Assembly: GCA_913056345.1 (NCBI GenBank)
Contig: CAJXMH010000004.1
Coordinates: forward strand, 1 to 64,000
Length of the DNA: 64,000 nucleotides
Source: an uncultured Flavobacteriales bacterium
GTDB lineage: Bacteria > Bacteroidota > Bacteroidia > Flavobacteriales_E > Vicingaceae
Direction: 5' to 3'
In this document: one piece after another, positions 1-8,083 of the stretch
How the letters are laid out: each line of letters opens with the position of its first letter
How positions within the stretch are numbered: the stretch's first letter is position 1
The notes under the pieces: generated by a model
Database searches by the model: none
What the model was told of the DNA's origin: nothing
Seen by the model: only the letters and a program-made list of their open reading frames with translations
Position numbers and translations under genes: made by a program

Positions 1-12
1 GCATTTTTTCAT
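1..12 (-). CDS. Start of a further cassette gene, cut by the window edge
   Basis: After the core site GTTGTGAGCC (complement of 13-22) the minus strand reads ATG AAA AAA TGC, giving Met-Lys-Lys-Cys before the sequence ends. The other cassette genes of this array likewise start about 12 to 15 bases after their core site, so this is probably the next cassette gene, perhaps an exported protein. Only four codons are visible and nothing can be said about function. Confidence 0.4.
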
Positions 13-15
13 GGC

Positions 16-147
16 TCACAACGGCCCTGGCTATGGCAAGTGCGGGATTTTGAAACCGAATCTTTGTCCGCCAGACCGAATGTTATTTAGTTGTAATATC
101 TTCATTTTTAAGCAGTCAGCCCGCATTTGCTATAGCCGATGTTGTGG
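16..147 (-). repeat. attC-like element A-1
   Basis: Outer boxes CACAAC (17-22) and GTTGTG (141-146) are complementary. After a short unpaired spacer come inner arms CTATGGCAAGTGCGGG (31-46) and CCCGCATTTGCTATAG (120-135), which pair over 16 positions. Both imperfections are G.T wobbles when the plus strand folds. A variable centre of about 73 bases lies between. R-box, spacer, L-box, centre is the layout of an integron attC site. It separates the lipoprotein gene from the next cassette. Confidence 0.65.
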
Positions 148-729
148 CACGTATTTCTTTTTTAATTCCCATGTTGTACCATCTAGTTTCTCCCATTTCA
201 AATATCCTTCTGAGTAGCTCCAATAAACTCTTTGAACATAATTCTCTCTCTCGGAATATTCTCCGTTAGTATCTTCTAATACTAGAACATCATTAAAAGT
301 CCCAAAAGGAACAGTCAGTTTTATTTGTTCCTTTTCTTGAAGTTTTTCAAGTTCATATGGCTCTCCATAAAACCATGAGTTTTTTGCCGCAAGTAAGAAA
401 CGTATTGTCGTTGGAAAATCTTTTGTCCGTGCTTCTAGTTCGAAAAAGTTGTTAGTCAGGTATCGGTCGTAATTGGGGTCTGTATGTCTCACACTTATTT
501 CGATGTTTTGATTTTTGGTAAAAACGGGTAATTCAGTTCCGTGTCGTGTAGGATGAAGTTCATTTATTACATCGAGGATAAAAATTGTGTCAGTGTCGCC
601 CGTTTTCGAAGTGAATACTAATACTTCGCCTTTTTCGTAAGGATTCCATTTTTGTTCGGCTTCTTCTAAATTGGTCGTACAAGAAGCAAGAGTCAAAATG
701 ATGGGTAGTATTAGAAGTAAGTGCTTCAT
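130..729 (-). CDS. Cassette-borne lipoprotein of unknown function
   Basis: About 199 residues from ATG at 729; an in-frame GTG at 744 lies inside the cassette core site and is a less likely start. The product opens with a lipoprotein signal (MKHLLLILP..., lipobox LASC), so it should be lipid-anchored in the envelope. The rest is soluble and acidic with many aromatic residues and no motif I recognise. The last six residues (VPQHRL) and the stop codon are encoded by the cassette end itself (GTGCCACAAC plus the inner arm of the attC-like element). That is common for integron cassette genes and suggests the natural stop was replaced by element sequence. It is the sole gene of its cassette. Confidence 0.7.
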   Translation of the reverse strand: MKHLLLILPIILTLASCTTNLEEAEQKWNPYEKGEVLVFTSKTGDTDTIFILDVINELHPTRHGTELPVFTKNQNIEISVRHTDPNYDRYLTNNFFELEARTKDFPTTIRFLLAAKNSWFYGEPYELEKLQEKEQIKLTVPFGTFNDVLVLEDTNGEYSERENYVQRVYWSYSEGYLKWEKLDGTTWELKKKYVPQHRL

Positions 730-740
730 TTTTATATGTG

Positions 741-935
741 CCACAACGTTTAGTATATAGCAAGTAGAGCAGTAGAAAGCAAAAAACTTTCAGGTTTGTA
801 ATGAGCCAAAACGTTGTATTTTGTTTTTAATTTATTCATTCTTAAAAGCCAAATCAATGATTTGGCGGTGTTGGTAAATGACACGGAACTTTCGTAAACC
901 ACTGAATGCCCTATTTGCTATATACCGTGTTGTGC
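741..935 (-). repeat. attC-like element A-2
   Basis: Outer boxes CCACAAC (741-747) and GTTGTGC (929-935) flank inner arms GTATATAGCAAGTAG (753-767) and CTATTTGCTATATAC (911-925). The arms pair at 15 of 15 positions counting one G.T wobble on the plus strand. The 143-base centre contains smaller hairpins, among them GCCAAATC...GATTTGGC near 849-867. The element separates two minus-strand cassette genes. Confidence 0.65.
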
Positions 936-1445
936 TTAGTTTTTTATTTGTTCAATTGCTAAATCATTTATTAGTTCCTCAATTGAATGATAGCTTTGAT
1001 TCATTACTTTATTCAAAATCAATTCAGCATTTCTTCTAGTATAATCAATACCATTACAATCTAATGCGCACGTAATAGACCAAGGGTTTGACCAAAAAAC
1101 AAAATTCTTAGTACTTTTTATAGTAGCTCCACATTTTGGATAACAGCAGGAAAGAAGCATGACTCTCTCAGATTCAAATTTTGATATTGAATCTGTCATG
1201 GAAACAGGGTAAATGTCAAAAGATATTTTAGGAGTTATCTTCATTGTTCCATCTTTAGAGTGGACATATTCTTTTCTTCTTAAAATCAGTGTTCCAATTT
1301 TTTTGTCATTAACCGTGTCTTTGGAAAAGCTAAATTCCCACAAATTAAGAGAATCAACATTTTGTTCATGAGTCATGTCAAAATCTTGGGCATGTATTTC
1401 CAAAACATTTAAAAAAACTAAAAATATTATTATAAGTTTTTTCAT
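936..1445 (-). CDS. Cassette-borne secreted protein of unknown function
   Basis: 169 residues starting MKKLIIIFLVFLNVLEIHAQ, a Sec signal peptide with the A-Q cleavage site usual in Bacteroidetes, so the product is periplasmic or exported. Cysteines cluster in LLSCCYPKCG and ITCALDCNG, suggesting disulfides or a metal site. I do not recognise the family. The stop codon TAA lies inside the cassette terminal repeat (TAAGCACAAC on the coding strand). The start is 20 bases downstream of the opposite copy (GTTGTGCTTA), so the gene fills its cassette almost end to end. No promoter is evident. Confidence 0.7.
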   Translation of the reverse strand: MKKLIIIFLVFLNVLEIHAQDFDMTHEQNVDSLNLWEFSFSKDTVNDKKIGTLILRRKEYVHSKDGTMKITPKISFDIYPVSMTDSISKFESERVMLLSCCYPKCGATIKSTKNFVFWSNPWSITCALDCNGIDYTRRNAELILNKVMNQSYHSIEELINDLAIEQIKN

Positions 1446-1458
1446 TCTTGATAATTAA

Positions 1459-1634
1459 GCACAACAAGTAAATATGTCGCATTAATGCAACATATTTACC
1501 TTATAGCTGTAGTTTTTTTAGTGTTTAATGTGCTGTTAATTAGTATTTTATATTGTTTTTTGAGTTGTTGCCTTTCTCAAATAAAATAACTGATTATAAG
1601 CGTTTATAAGCATTTGTAAACGTTTATTGTCGGC
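1459..1634 (-). other. Array head A, attI-like position
   Basis: This lies upstream of the first cassette in reading direction, where attI would be in an integron. It holds a near-perfect ~32-bp palindrome (1469-1500; arms GTAAATATGT and ACATATTTAC around GCATTAATGC), then CTTATAGC (1500-1507). About 90 bases further is an iterated block at 1598-1634 with decamers like AAGCGTTTAT, AAGCATTTGT and AAACGTTTAT, ending TTGTCGGCT. The second array (39742-39893) has the same arrangement: GCACAACAAG, a palindrome of different sequence, CCTTATAGC, and AAGCGTTTATAAG...TTATTGTCGGCT. The rest of 1446-1746 holds nothing else I can name. Confidence 0.5.
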
Positions 1635-1746
1635 TATCTTGCGGCTTTTTCATTGCCATGCAAAATACAAAAAAATCATAATTAAACCCTTCTTTCACAA
1701 GGCTTTAAAAAAGCGCGAAAAGTAAAACGAATCGGCTAGGGAAGGG

Positions 1747-2397
1747 CTAGGCTTTTTTGAGCTCCGCAATAGTTCCTAGTGGATCAGCGGCTTTAAATAC
1801 AGCGCTTCCGGCTACTAGAATGTCAGCTCCCGCCGCTACTAGCTGAGCGGCATTGTCAGTACCTACGCCGCCGTCAATTTCAATTTTACAAGTGGAATTA
1901 GCGGCCAAGATCATTTCTTTTAAGCGGCGCACTTTGTCGTAAGTCTTTTCTATAAAGCTTTGTCCGCCAAAACCGGGGTTTACCGACATCATGCAAACCA
2001 GGTCAATCTCTTCAATTACATTTTCTAGCAGCTCTACTGAGGTATGTGGATTTAAAGCCACCCCTGCTTGCATGCCTGCTGCTTTGATCGCTTGTATGCT
2101 GCGGTGTAAATGCGGGCAAGCTTCGTAGTGCACGGTTAAAATATCTGCTCCGGCAGCCTTAAAGTCTTGAATGTAACGGTCCGGTTGCTCGATCATTAAA
2201 TGCACATCAAAGGGTTTTTTGGCATGCGGTTTTATGGATTTCATGATCGGCATTCCAAAAGAGATGTTGGGCACAAACATGCCATCCATTACGTCAATGT
2301 GGTAGTAATCGGCATCGCTATTATTGATGATTTCACAAGCTGACAGTAAGTTAGAGAAGTCAGCAGCTAAAATAGAGGGGGCAATAAGGCTAGGCAT
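1747..2397 (-). CDS. rpe: Ribulose-phosphate 3-epimerase
   Basis: 216 residues, the usual length. The enzyme interconverts ribulose 5-phosphate and xylulose 5-phosphate in the pentose phosphate pathway as a cytosolic TIM barrel. Motifs in order are APSILAADF at the N-terminus, the metal/catalytic HIDVMDGMFVPN near residue 33, DVHLMI near 64, MSVNPGFGGQ near 137, IDGGV near 173 and the phosphate-binding GSAVF near 197. It lies 41 bases downstream of rpoD on the same strand and could be co-transcribed with it. The region behind its stop is the head of the cassette array. Identification is secure. Confidence 0.96.
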   Translation of the reverse strand: MPSLIAPSILAADFSNLLSACEIINNSDADYYHIDVMDGMFVPNISFGMPIMKSIKPHAKKPFDVHLMIEQPDRYIQDFKAAGADILTVHYEACPHLHRSIQAIKAAGMQAGVALNPHTSVELLENVIEEIDLVCMMSVNPGFGGQSFIEKTYDKVRRLKEMILAANSTCKIEIDGGVGTDNAAQLVAAGADILVAGSAVFKAADPLGTIAELKKA

Positions 2398-2438
2398 GGA
2401 AATTTTTGAGCAAAATTAGCTAATCAAAAAGCAATAGC

Positions 2439-3305
2439 TTAACCTAAATAGGCTTTTAATATTTTGCACTTGCCATTTACTTTCAATCTGCGTACTGCCT
2501 TTTCCTTGATCTGCCTTACTCTTTCACGCGTGAGTTGAAAAAGCTCACCAATTTCTTCTAAGCTATGGGCTCTTCTGCCATTTAAACCAAAAAAGAGACG
2601 TACGATCTCAGCTTCTCGGGCAGGAATAGATTCTAGTAAATGCTCTATTTCATCGCTCAGCGACTCATTGATCAGCTTTTTATCCGGATCAGGGGTGTCT
2701 TCATTCGACATCAGCTCGTACATGTTGCTGCTGTCCTCATCATTAGAAACCGGAGCATCCATGGAAACATGCCTGCGGCTGTTTTTCATGGAAACCTTAA
2801 TGTCGGCTTCAGGTAGGTCAAGACAAGCCGCAATTTCATGCTCAAGCGGCTCTCTTTCGTATTCTTGTTCTAGCTCATTAAAGGTTTTCCTTACTTTATT
2901 GATTGCCCCAATTTTATTCAGCGGTAAGCGCACAATGCGCGATTGTTCGGCCAAAGCCTGCAGGATAGACTGGCGAATCCACCAAACGGCATAGGAAATG
3001 AATTTAAAACCCCTTGTTTCATCAAAACGCTGGGCAGCTTTGATCAAACCCAAATTGCCTTCATTGATCAGGTCAGGTAAGCTTAATCCTTGGTTTTGGT
3101 ATTGCTTCGAGACAGAGACCACAAACCTCAAATTAGCTTTGGTTAAGCGCTCTAAAGCTGCTTGGTCTCCCTGCTTGATCTTGATGGCAAGTTCAACTTC
3201 TTCTTCAGCAGTAATTAGGTCAACTTTGCCAATTTCATGTAAATAGCGGTCAAGCGATACCGTTTGTCTGTTGGTAATGCTTTTGGTGATCTTGAGTTGT
3301 CTCAT
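2439..3305 (-). CDS. rpoD: Primary RNA polymerase sigma factor (sigma-70 family)
   Basis: 288 residues, the short primary sigma typical of Bacteroidetes, which lacks region 1.1. Region 1.2 starts at [14 protein letters not shown]. Region 2 is seen as [22 protein letters not shown] and [13 protein letters not shown]. Region 3 follows, and region 4.2 carries the helix-turn-helix [20 protein letters not shown] near the C-terminus. It directs core polymerase to housekeeping promoters, which in this phylum have the consensus TTG and TAnnTTTG. It is preceded by a 133-base leader region with a small inverted repeat and followed closely by rpe. Identification is secure. Confidence 0.96.
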   Translation of the reverse strand: MRQLKITKSITNRQTVSLDRYLHEIGKVDLITAEEEVELAIKIKQGDQAALERLTKANLRFVVSVSKQYQNQGLSLPDLINEGNLGLIKAAQRFDETRGFKFISYAVWWIRQSILQALAEQSRIVRLPLNKIGAINKVRKTFNELEQEYEREPLEHEIAACLDLPEADIKVSMKNSRRHVSMDAPVSNDEDSSNMYELMSNEDTPDPDKKLINESLSDEIEHLLESIPAREAEIVRLFFGLNGRRAHSLEEIGELFQLTRERVRQIKEKAVRRLKVNGKCKILKAYLG

Positions 3306-3343
3306 TTCCCTGTTTTTGGTTAGTGTAGTAAGTAGTAGATAGT

Positions 3344-3360
3344 CTAGTTTTGGAAACTAG
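3344..3360. promoter_or_regulatory. Inverted repeat upstream of rpoD
   Basis: CTAGTTT TGG AAACTAG is a perfect 7-bp inverted repeat with a 3-base centre, 39 bases upstream of the rpoD start. It could be an operator or a small leader hairpin. No further support. Confidence 0.3.
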
Positions 3361-3437
3361 GCACCTATAAATATAGCCAAAAATCACGCTCAGATTGATT
3401 TTCAGGGAAACGTTTTTGAATTGGGCTGCTTACAAAT

Positions 3438-3468
3438 AAAAAAAGCCCGCCTTTGGGCGAGCTTTTTT
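3438..3468 (-). terminator. Intrinsic terminator after pnp
   Basis: The stem AAAAAAGCcCGCC / GGGCGaGCTTTTTT around TTT lies 17 bases past the pnp stop and has A/T tracts on both sides. It could therefore work in either direction, but it is best placed to end the rpsO-pnp transcript and insulate rpoD. Confidence 0.75.
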
Positions 3469-3484
3469 CGGGATTGTTTTTTGC

Positions 3485-5617
3485 TTAATTGTTGCGCTCA
3501 GGCTTTGGTAGTAATGCCTTTCTGGAAAGCTTGAACTTTCTGGTTTTAGGATCAATCGAAACCAATTTCACTTTCACCATTTGTCCTTCTTGCAATTCAT
3601 CACCCACGTTTTCTACACGGTGATGCGCAATTTCAGAAACGTGCAACAAGCCATCTTGACCTGGTAAAACTTCAACAAAAGCACCAAAAGGAACAATTGA
3701 CTTCACTTTACCTTCATAGGTTTCACCTTCTTCAGGTACTGCTGTAATGGCTTTGATTCTAGAAATAGCAGCATCAGAGCTTTCTTGGTTATTGGAAACA
3801 ATATCGATCACTCCTTTACCATCAATTTCTTCAAGCACAATTTCTGCACCTGTTTCCTCTTGAATAGTTTGAATGATCTTTCCGCCTGGTCCAATCACCG
3901 CTCCAATCATTTCTTTTGGAATGGTTAATTGTACAATTCTTGGCGCATTTGCTTTGTAATCTGCTCTTGGTGCATCCATGGTTTTATTCATCTCACCTAA
4001 GATGTGCATTCTGCCATCCTTGGCTTGATTCAAGGCTTCTTCTAAAACTTCAAAAGAAAGGCCTTTGATCTTGATGTCCATCTGACAAGCTGTGATTCCG
4101 TCTTTAGTTCCGGTCACTTTAAAGTCCATATCACCTAAGTGATCTTCATCACCTAAAATATCAGAAAGTACTGCATAGTCATCACCTTTTGAGATAAGAC
4201 CCATGGCAATACCTGAAACAGACTTTTTCAATTTAACTCCTGCATCCATTAAGGCTAAAGCGCCTCCACATACAGATGCCATAGACGAAGAACCGTTAGA
4301 TTCTAGAATGTCTGAAACCACGCGGATGGTGTAAGGGTTTTCAGTGCCCGTTGGAATCATAGGCTTCAAGGCTCTCATAGCCAAGTTACCGTGTCCAATT
4401 TCTCTTCTTCCCGGACCTCTGTTTGGTCTTGCTTCACCAGTTGAGAAAGAGGGGAAATTGTAGTGCAGGATGAATTTTTCAGAATCGGTGATCAAGGTAC
4501 GATCAACTCGCTGCTCATCCATTTTACTTCCTAAGGTTACAGAAACCAAAGATTGTGTTTCACCTCTGGTAAAAATAGCAGAACCGTGTGAGCCGGGTAA
4601 GTAATCTACCTCACTCCAAATTGGTCTGATCTCAGTAGTTTGTCTACCATCTAATCTTACTTTCTCCTTCAGTACTACATCTCTTACTGCCTCTTTTTGT
4701 ACGTCGCCAAAATACTTTTTCAATAAAAAGCCATTGGAACTCACAAAATCATCCTCAAGGGTTTCAATAAAAGCATCTTTAACTGCCTTAAAGTCTGCCC
4801 CTCTTTGGTGTTTATCGGCCATGCCTTTTTTGGCTATAGCATAATACTTATCGTAGGCAAAATCATGAATCTTTTGTTTCAGCGCTTCGTCTGACTTTTC
4901 ATGATCGTAAGCTCTTTTAGTTTTTGCTTGTTCAACTTGTGCCGCTAGGTCATTTTGCATCTTGCACTGTGCCTGAATGGTTTTATGCGCTTCTTTGATT
5001 CCTTCAAGCATTTCTGCTTCAGAAACTTCAGACATTTCGCCTTCTACCATAACTACACTGTCCATAGTACCGGCAACCATCAGGTCAATGTCTGCCTCGT
5101 TTAGCTCATCCAAGTTTGGATTGATTCTCCATTCACCTTTGATTCTTGCTACCCTCACTTCTGAGGTTGCTTCTTCAAATGGAATGTCTGAAACCATAAT
5201 AGCAGCTGAAGCAGCCAAACAGGCTAGTGAGTCAGTTGCTACATTTTCTTCTGCTGAGATCAGTGAGATCGCTAAAATGGTGCTTGCGTGAAAGTCACCA
5301 GGGAAAAGCGGTCGTAAAGCACGGTCTACTAATCTAGATACAAGTACTTCTCCGTCAGAAGGTCTGCTTTCTCTTTTGAGAAAACCACCCGGAAAACGGC
5401 CAATTGCTGAAAATTTCTCTCTGTAATCTACCATTAAAGGTAAAAAGTCTACATCTTCTCCTGCCTCTTTTTCGGCTACCACAGTGGCTAAAAGCATGGT
5501 GTCACCCATTTTTAAAACTACTGCTCCATCTGCTTGCTTGGCAAGTCTGCCGGTTTCGATACTAATTTCCCGACCATCGGGAAGGTTAATTGATTGTGTT
5601 ATTGCTTGTGTTGACAT
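3485..5617 (-). CDS. pnp: Polyribonucleotide nucleotidyltransferase (PNPase)
   Basis: 710 residues, full length. PNPase degrades RNA 3' to 5' by phosphorolysis and can run in reverse. The order is RNase PH domain 1 (residues ~5-145), a helical linker, catalytic RNase PH domain 2 (~310-545, with [20 protein letters not shown]), a KH domain (~555-615, [14 protein letters not shown]) and a C-terminal S1 domain (~625-695, [18 protein letters not shown]). It follows rpsO as in many bacteria, with a hairpin in the 107-base gap. The start [15 protein letters not shown] fits the family. Identification is secure. Confidence 0.97.
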   Translation of the reverse strand: MSTQAITQSINLPDGREISIETGRLAKQADGAVVLKMGDTMLLATVVAEKEAGEDVDFLPLMVDYREKFSAIGRFPGGFLKRESRPSDGEVLVSRLVDRALRPLFPGDFHASTILAISLISAEENVATDSLACLAASAAIMVSDIPFEEATSEVRVARIKGEWRINPNLDELNEADIDLMVAGTMDSVVMVEGEMSEVSEAEMLEGIKEAHKTIQAQCKMQNDLAAQVEQAKTKRAYDHEKSDEALKQKIHDFAYDKYYAIAKKGMADKHQRGADFKAVKDAFIETLEDDFVSSNGFLLKKYFGDVQKEAVRDVVLKEKVRLDGRQTTEIRPIWSEVDYLPGSHGSAIFTRGETQSLVSVTLGSKMDEQRVDRTLITDSEKFILHYNFPSFSTGEARPNRGPGRREIGHGNLAMRALKPMIPTGTENPYTIRVVSDILESNGSSSMASVCGGALALMDAGVKLKKSVSGIAMGLISKGDDYAVLSDILGDEDHLGDMDFKVTGTKDGITACQMDIKIKGLSFEVLEEALNQAKDGRMHILGEMNKTMDAPRADYKANAPRIVQLTIPKEMIGAVIGPGGKIIQTIQEETGAEIVLEEIDGKGVIDIVSNNQESSDAAISRIKAITAVPEEGETYEGKVKSIVPFGAFVEVLPGQDGLLHVSEIAHHRVENVGDELQEGQMVKVKLVSIDPKTRKFKLSRKALLPKPERNN

Positions 5618-5656
5618 ATGTTGTTTTTTGTCTTTGTCATTTTAAAAAATAGAAAA

Positions 5657-5681
5657 GGGGGACGCCTTTCAACTGTCCCCC
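5657..5681 (-). terminator. Hairpin between rpsO and pnp, attenuator-like
   Basis: On the minus strand GGGGGAC...GTCCCCC forms a perfect 7-bp GC-rich stem followed by TTTTCTATTTTTT, so it looks like an intrinsic terminator inside the rpsO-pnp operon. It could let part of transcription continue into pnp or act as an RNase III target. In E. coli the same intergenic region carries a terminator and an autoregulatory RNase III site. Confidence 0.6.
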
Positions 5682-5724
5682 TCTCCTGAAAATTATTAAT
5701 AAGCTAATGCTGTTTGAGCTTGCA

Positions 5725-5994
5725 TTATTTTCTAATGCCCAACGCTTTGATTAGCTCTCTGTATTTTACGATATCTTTATTTTTTAAGTAATCTAGAAGT
5801 TTTCTTCTTTTACCAACCATCGTTACCAACGCTTTTTCTGTAGCGAAATCTTTTTGGTTTGATTTCAAATGTTGGGTTAAGTGGTTGATCTTTTCTGTGA
5901 ATAGTGCAATTTGACCTTCAGTTGATCCTGTATTGGTTTTACTAGAACCAAACTTTTCAAAAATGCTCTGCTTTTTCTCGCTAGTAACTGCCAT
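5725..5994 (-). CDS. rpsO: 30S ribosomal protein S15
   Basis: 89 residues from ATG at 5994 (MAVTSEKKQSIFEKFG), the exact family length. An in-frame start 33 bases upstream would add a non-conserved extension and is rejected. S15 binds the central domain of 16S rRNA early in 30S assembly. The conserved blocks NTGSTEGQIALFTEKINHLTQHL, LVTMVGKRRKLLDYL and YRELIKALGIR are present. It sits upstream of pnp with a hairpin between them. Confidence 0.96.
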   Translation of the reverse strand: MAVTSEKKQSIFEKFGSSKTNTGSTEGQIALFTEKINHLTQHLKSNQKDFATEKALVTMVGKRRKLLDYLKNKDIVKYRELIKALGIRK

Positions 5995-6039
5995 GTTATT
6001 TGTCTTCCTTAATTTTTGAGGGTGCAAATTTAGATAAAA

Positions 6040-6924
6040 TTATTTAGTATGTCCCTCATTTTTAAACAATCTTATTAGTTGACTCATTTTTTCTTTTAAG
6101 TTCTTCCGTTCCACAATAAAATCAAGGAAACCGTGATCAAGCAAAAACTCAGATCGTTGGAATCCTTCAGGAAGGTCTTTACCAATGGTTTCTTTTACCA
6201 CCCTAGGGCCCGCAAATCCGATCAATGCTTTTGGTTCAGCAAAGTTCAAATCACCCAGCATAGCGAAAGAGGCGGTAACACCTCCGGTTGTAGGGTCTGT
6301 TAAAAAGGAGAAGTAGGGCAATTTCGCATCTGCTAATTGAGTCAATTTAGCGGAGGTTTTAGCCATCTGCATCAAGGAGAATGCAGCTTCCATCATCCTT
6401 GCTCCACCTGATTTGCTGATCATCATAAAGGGCATATCATGCTTGATGCAGTAATCGATGGATCGTGCAATTTTTTCGCCTACTACTGAGCCCATAGATC
6501 CGCCAATGAAACTAAAGTCCATAGCTGCAACCATTAGCTTTTCACCATTCACTGCACCATGAGCAGTTCTGACTGCATCTTTTAAATGGGTTTTCTTTTG
6601 AGTAGCCTTAATTCTGTCCTTATACTTTTTGGTGTCTGAAAACTTTAGCGGATCGGCAGAGGAGAGGTTCTTATTGATCTCTGAATATTTTCCTTCGTCG
6701 AACAAGATCTGAAAATAGCCCTCTGAGCTTATGCGTTCATGATGACCACATTCGTGGCAAACACTCAAATTATTTCTGTGATCTTCTTGTGGAATTACGG
6801 TATTGCAACTTGGGCATTTATACCATAATCCTTCAGGGGTCTCTTTTTTATCCTGAGTAGGGGTTAAGATTCCCTCTTTTATTCGCTTAAACCAACCCAT
6901 TTTTCTATTCCCGTTTTCGCTCAT
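6040..6924 (-). CDS. accD: Acetyl-CoA carboxylase carboxyltransferase subunit beta
   Basis: 294 residues from the first ATG. A start at 6900 ([10 protein letters not shown]) matches the usual AccD N-terminus better and would give 286. AccD and AccA form the carboxyltransferase that moves the carboxyl group from biotin to acetyl-CoA, the first step of fatty acid synthesis. The zinc ribbon CPSC...CHECGHH lies near residues 38-62, followed by the crotonase-like core with [20 protein letters not shown] and [16 protein letters not shown]. It starts 5 bases after the fbaB stop, so the two are probably co-transcribed. Confidence 0.96.
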   Translation of the reverse strand: MSENGNRKMGWFKRIKEGILTPTQDKKETPEGLWYKCPSCNTVIPQEDHRNNLSVCHECGHHERISSEGYFQILFDEGKYSEINKNLSSADPLKFSDTKKYKDRIKATQKKTHLKDAVRTAHGAVNGEKLMVAAMDFSFIGGSMGSVVGEKIARSIDYCIKHDMPFMMISKSGGARMMEAAFSLMQMAKTSAKLTQLADAKLPYFSFLTDPTTGGVTASFAMLGDLNFAEPKALIGFAGPRVVKETIGKDLPEGFQRSEFLLDHGFLDFIVERKNLKEKMSQLIRLFKNEGHTK

Positions 6925-6929
6925 AAAAT

Positions 6930-7994
6930 TTAGCTAATGCTAATTTCTTCTGCAAGGTAAACATCTTGAATGGCGTTCAAAAGTTCCACCCCTTCTTTCA
7001 TTGGTTTTTGGAAGGCTTTTCTTCCTGAAATCAAACCGTGTCCACCTGCTCTTTTGTTAATTACAGCAGTTGTAACCGCAGCACTTAAGTCTGAGGCACC
7101 AGAGCCGGTTGAAGCTCCACCGGAGTTGATCAAACCTGCCCGACCCATGTAACAATTGGCTACTTGGTAGCGGCAAAGATCAATTGGATGATCACTGCTT
7201 AGCTCTGAATAAACTTTATCGTGGGTTTTACCGAAATCTATTGCGGTGTACCCGCCATTGAGGGTTGGTAATTTTTGTTTGATGATATCAGCTTGGATGG
7301 TAACACCTAAGTGATTTGCTTGCGCTGTAATATCTGTAGCGGTATGGTAGTCTTTACCGTCTTTTTTGAAATCGCTGTTTCGCAAGTAGCACCATAAAAT
7401 GGTAGCCATTCCTAATTCATGCGCTCTTTCAAAAGCTTCTGCTATTTCTACAATTTGGCGGTTACTATCGTCAGAACCAAAATAGATGGTCGCACCTACA
7501 GCAGTTGCGCCAAGGTTCCACGCTTCATCTACCGAACCAAAAGAAATTTGAGAAAAAGTATTGGGGTAAGTGAGCAGCTCATTGTGGTTCAACTTAACCA
7601 CAAATGGAATCTTATGGGCATATTTTCTAGAAACTGAAGCCAACACACCAAAGGTTGAAGCCACTGCATTACAACCACCTTCAATTGCGAGTTTTACAAT
7701 GTTCTCTGGGTCAAAATAAATGGGATTCGGTGCGAAAGAAGCTCCCGCTGAATGCTCGATTCCTTGGTCAACCGGTAAGATCGAAACGTAGCCACTTCCA
7801 CCCAATCTACCATGATCGTAAATGGCTTGCAAGCTTCTAAGAACTTGAGGGCTTCTGTTGGAAGCTCCAAAAGCACGATCAACAAAATCAGAACCAGGTA
7901 AGTGCAATAGCTCCTTACTGATGGTTTGACTCTTGTGCTCTAAAAGTGACTCTTTTTGGTCGCCCAATAGCGACTCTATTTTTGATAATGACAT
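6930..7994 (-). CDS. fbaB: Class I fructose-bisphosphate aldolase (DhnA/FbaB type)
   Basis: 354 residues. It cleaves fructose 1,6-bisphosphate to two triose phosphates through a lysine Schiff base, in glycolysis and gluconeogenesis. The DhnA-type class I signature is visible in [56 protein letters not shown] and the C-terminal [15 protein letters not shown] and [10 protein letters not shown]. It is more like the archaeal/bacterial DhnA group than animal aldolase. It heads the probable fbaB-accD unit. Confidence 0.93.
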   Translation of the reverse strand: MSLSKIESLLGDQKESLLEHKSQTISKELLHLPGSDFVDRAFGASNRSPQVLRSLQAIYDHGRLGGSGYVSILPVDQGIEHSAGASFAPNPIYFDPENIVKLAIEGGCNAVASTFGVLASVSRKYAHKIPFVVKLNHNELLTYPNTFSQISFGSVDEAWNLGATAVGATIYFGSDDSNRQIVEIAEAFERAHELGMATILWCYLRNSDFKKDGKDYHTATDITAQANHLGVTIQADIIKQKLPTLNGGYTAIDFGKTHDKVYSELSSDHPIDLCRYQVANCYMGRAGLINSGGASTGSGASDLSAAVTTAVINKRAGGHGLISGRKAFQKPMKEGVELLNAIQDVYLAEEISIS

Positions 7995-8083
7995 GCTAAT
8001 TATGGTTAATTAAAACGTGGGCAAAGCTAATAAAATTTGCCGCTCTAGAACAAAGGAGACTTTCTAAAAAGTAGTGCAGGCTA

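Larger units (their letters stand above)
1..1634 (-). mobile_element. Integron-like gene cassette array A (integrase not seen)
   Basis: Read on the minus strand, this is a head segment (1634 to 1459), a cassette with one secreted-protein gene (1465 to 929), an attC-like element, a cassette with one lipoprotein gene (747 to 141), a second attC-like element, and the start of a further cassette that leaves the window. Each complete cassette has perfectly matched 10-bp inverted ends: GTTGTGCTTA at 929-938 against TAAGCACAAC at 1456-1465, and GTTGTGGCAC at 141-150 against GTGCCACAAC at 738-747. This is the boundary rule of integron cassettes. No integrase gene lies nearby, so it resembles an integrase-less cassette cluster. 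The identification is inferred from architecture; the core sequences only loosely fit GTTRRRY. Confidence 0.65.

Noticed and set aside
1459-1510. Palindrome at the array head as a transcription terminator
   Set aside because: The stem is AT-rich and no T-run follows directly in the direction of a finished gene. The same arrangement recurs at the head of the second array, so a recombination or structural role fits better.
4977-5291. Plus-strand frame of 104 codons inside pnp
   Set aside because: Antisense shadow of a highly conserved enzyme; no signal or family features.
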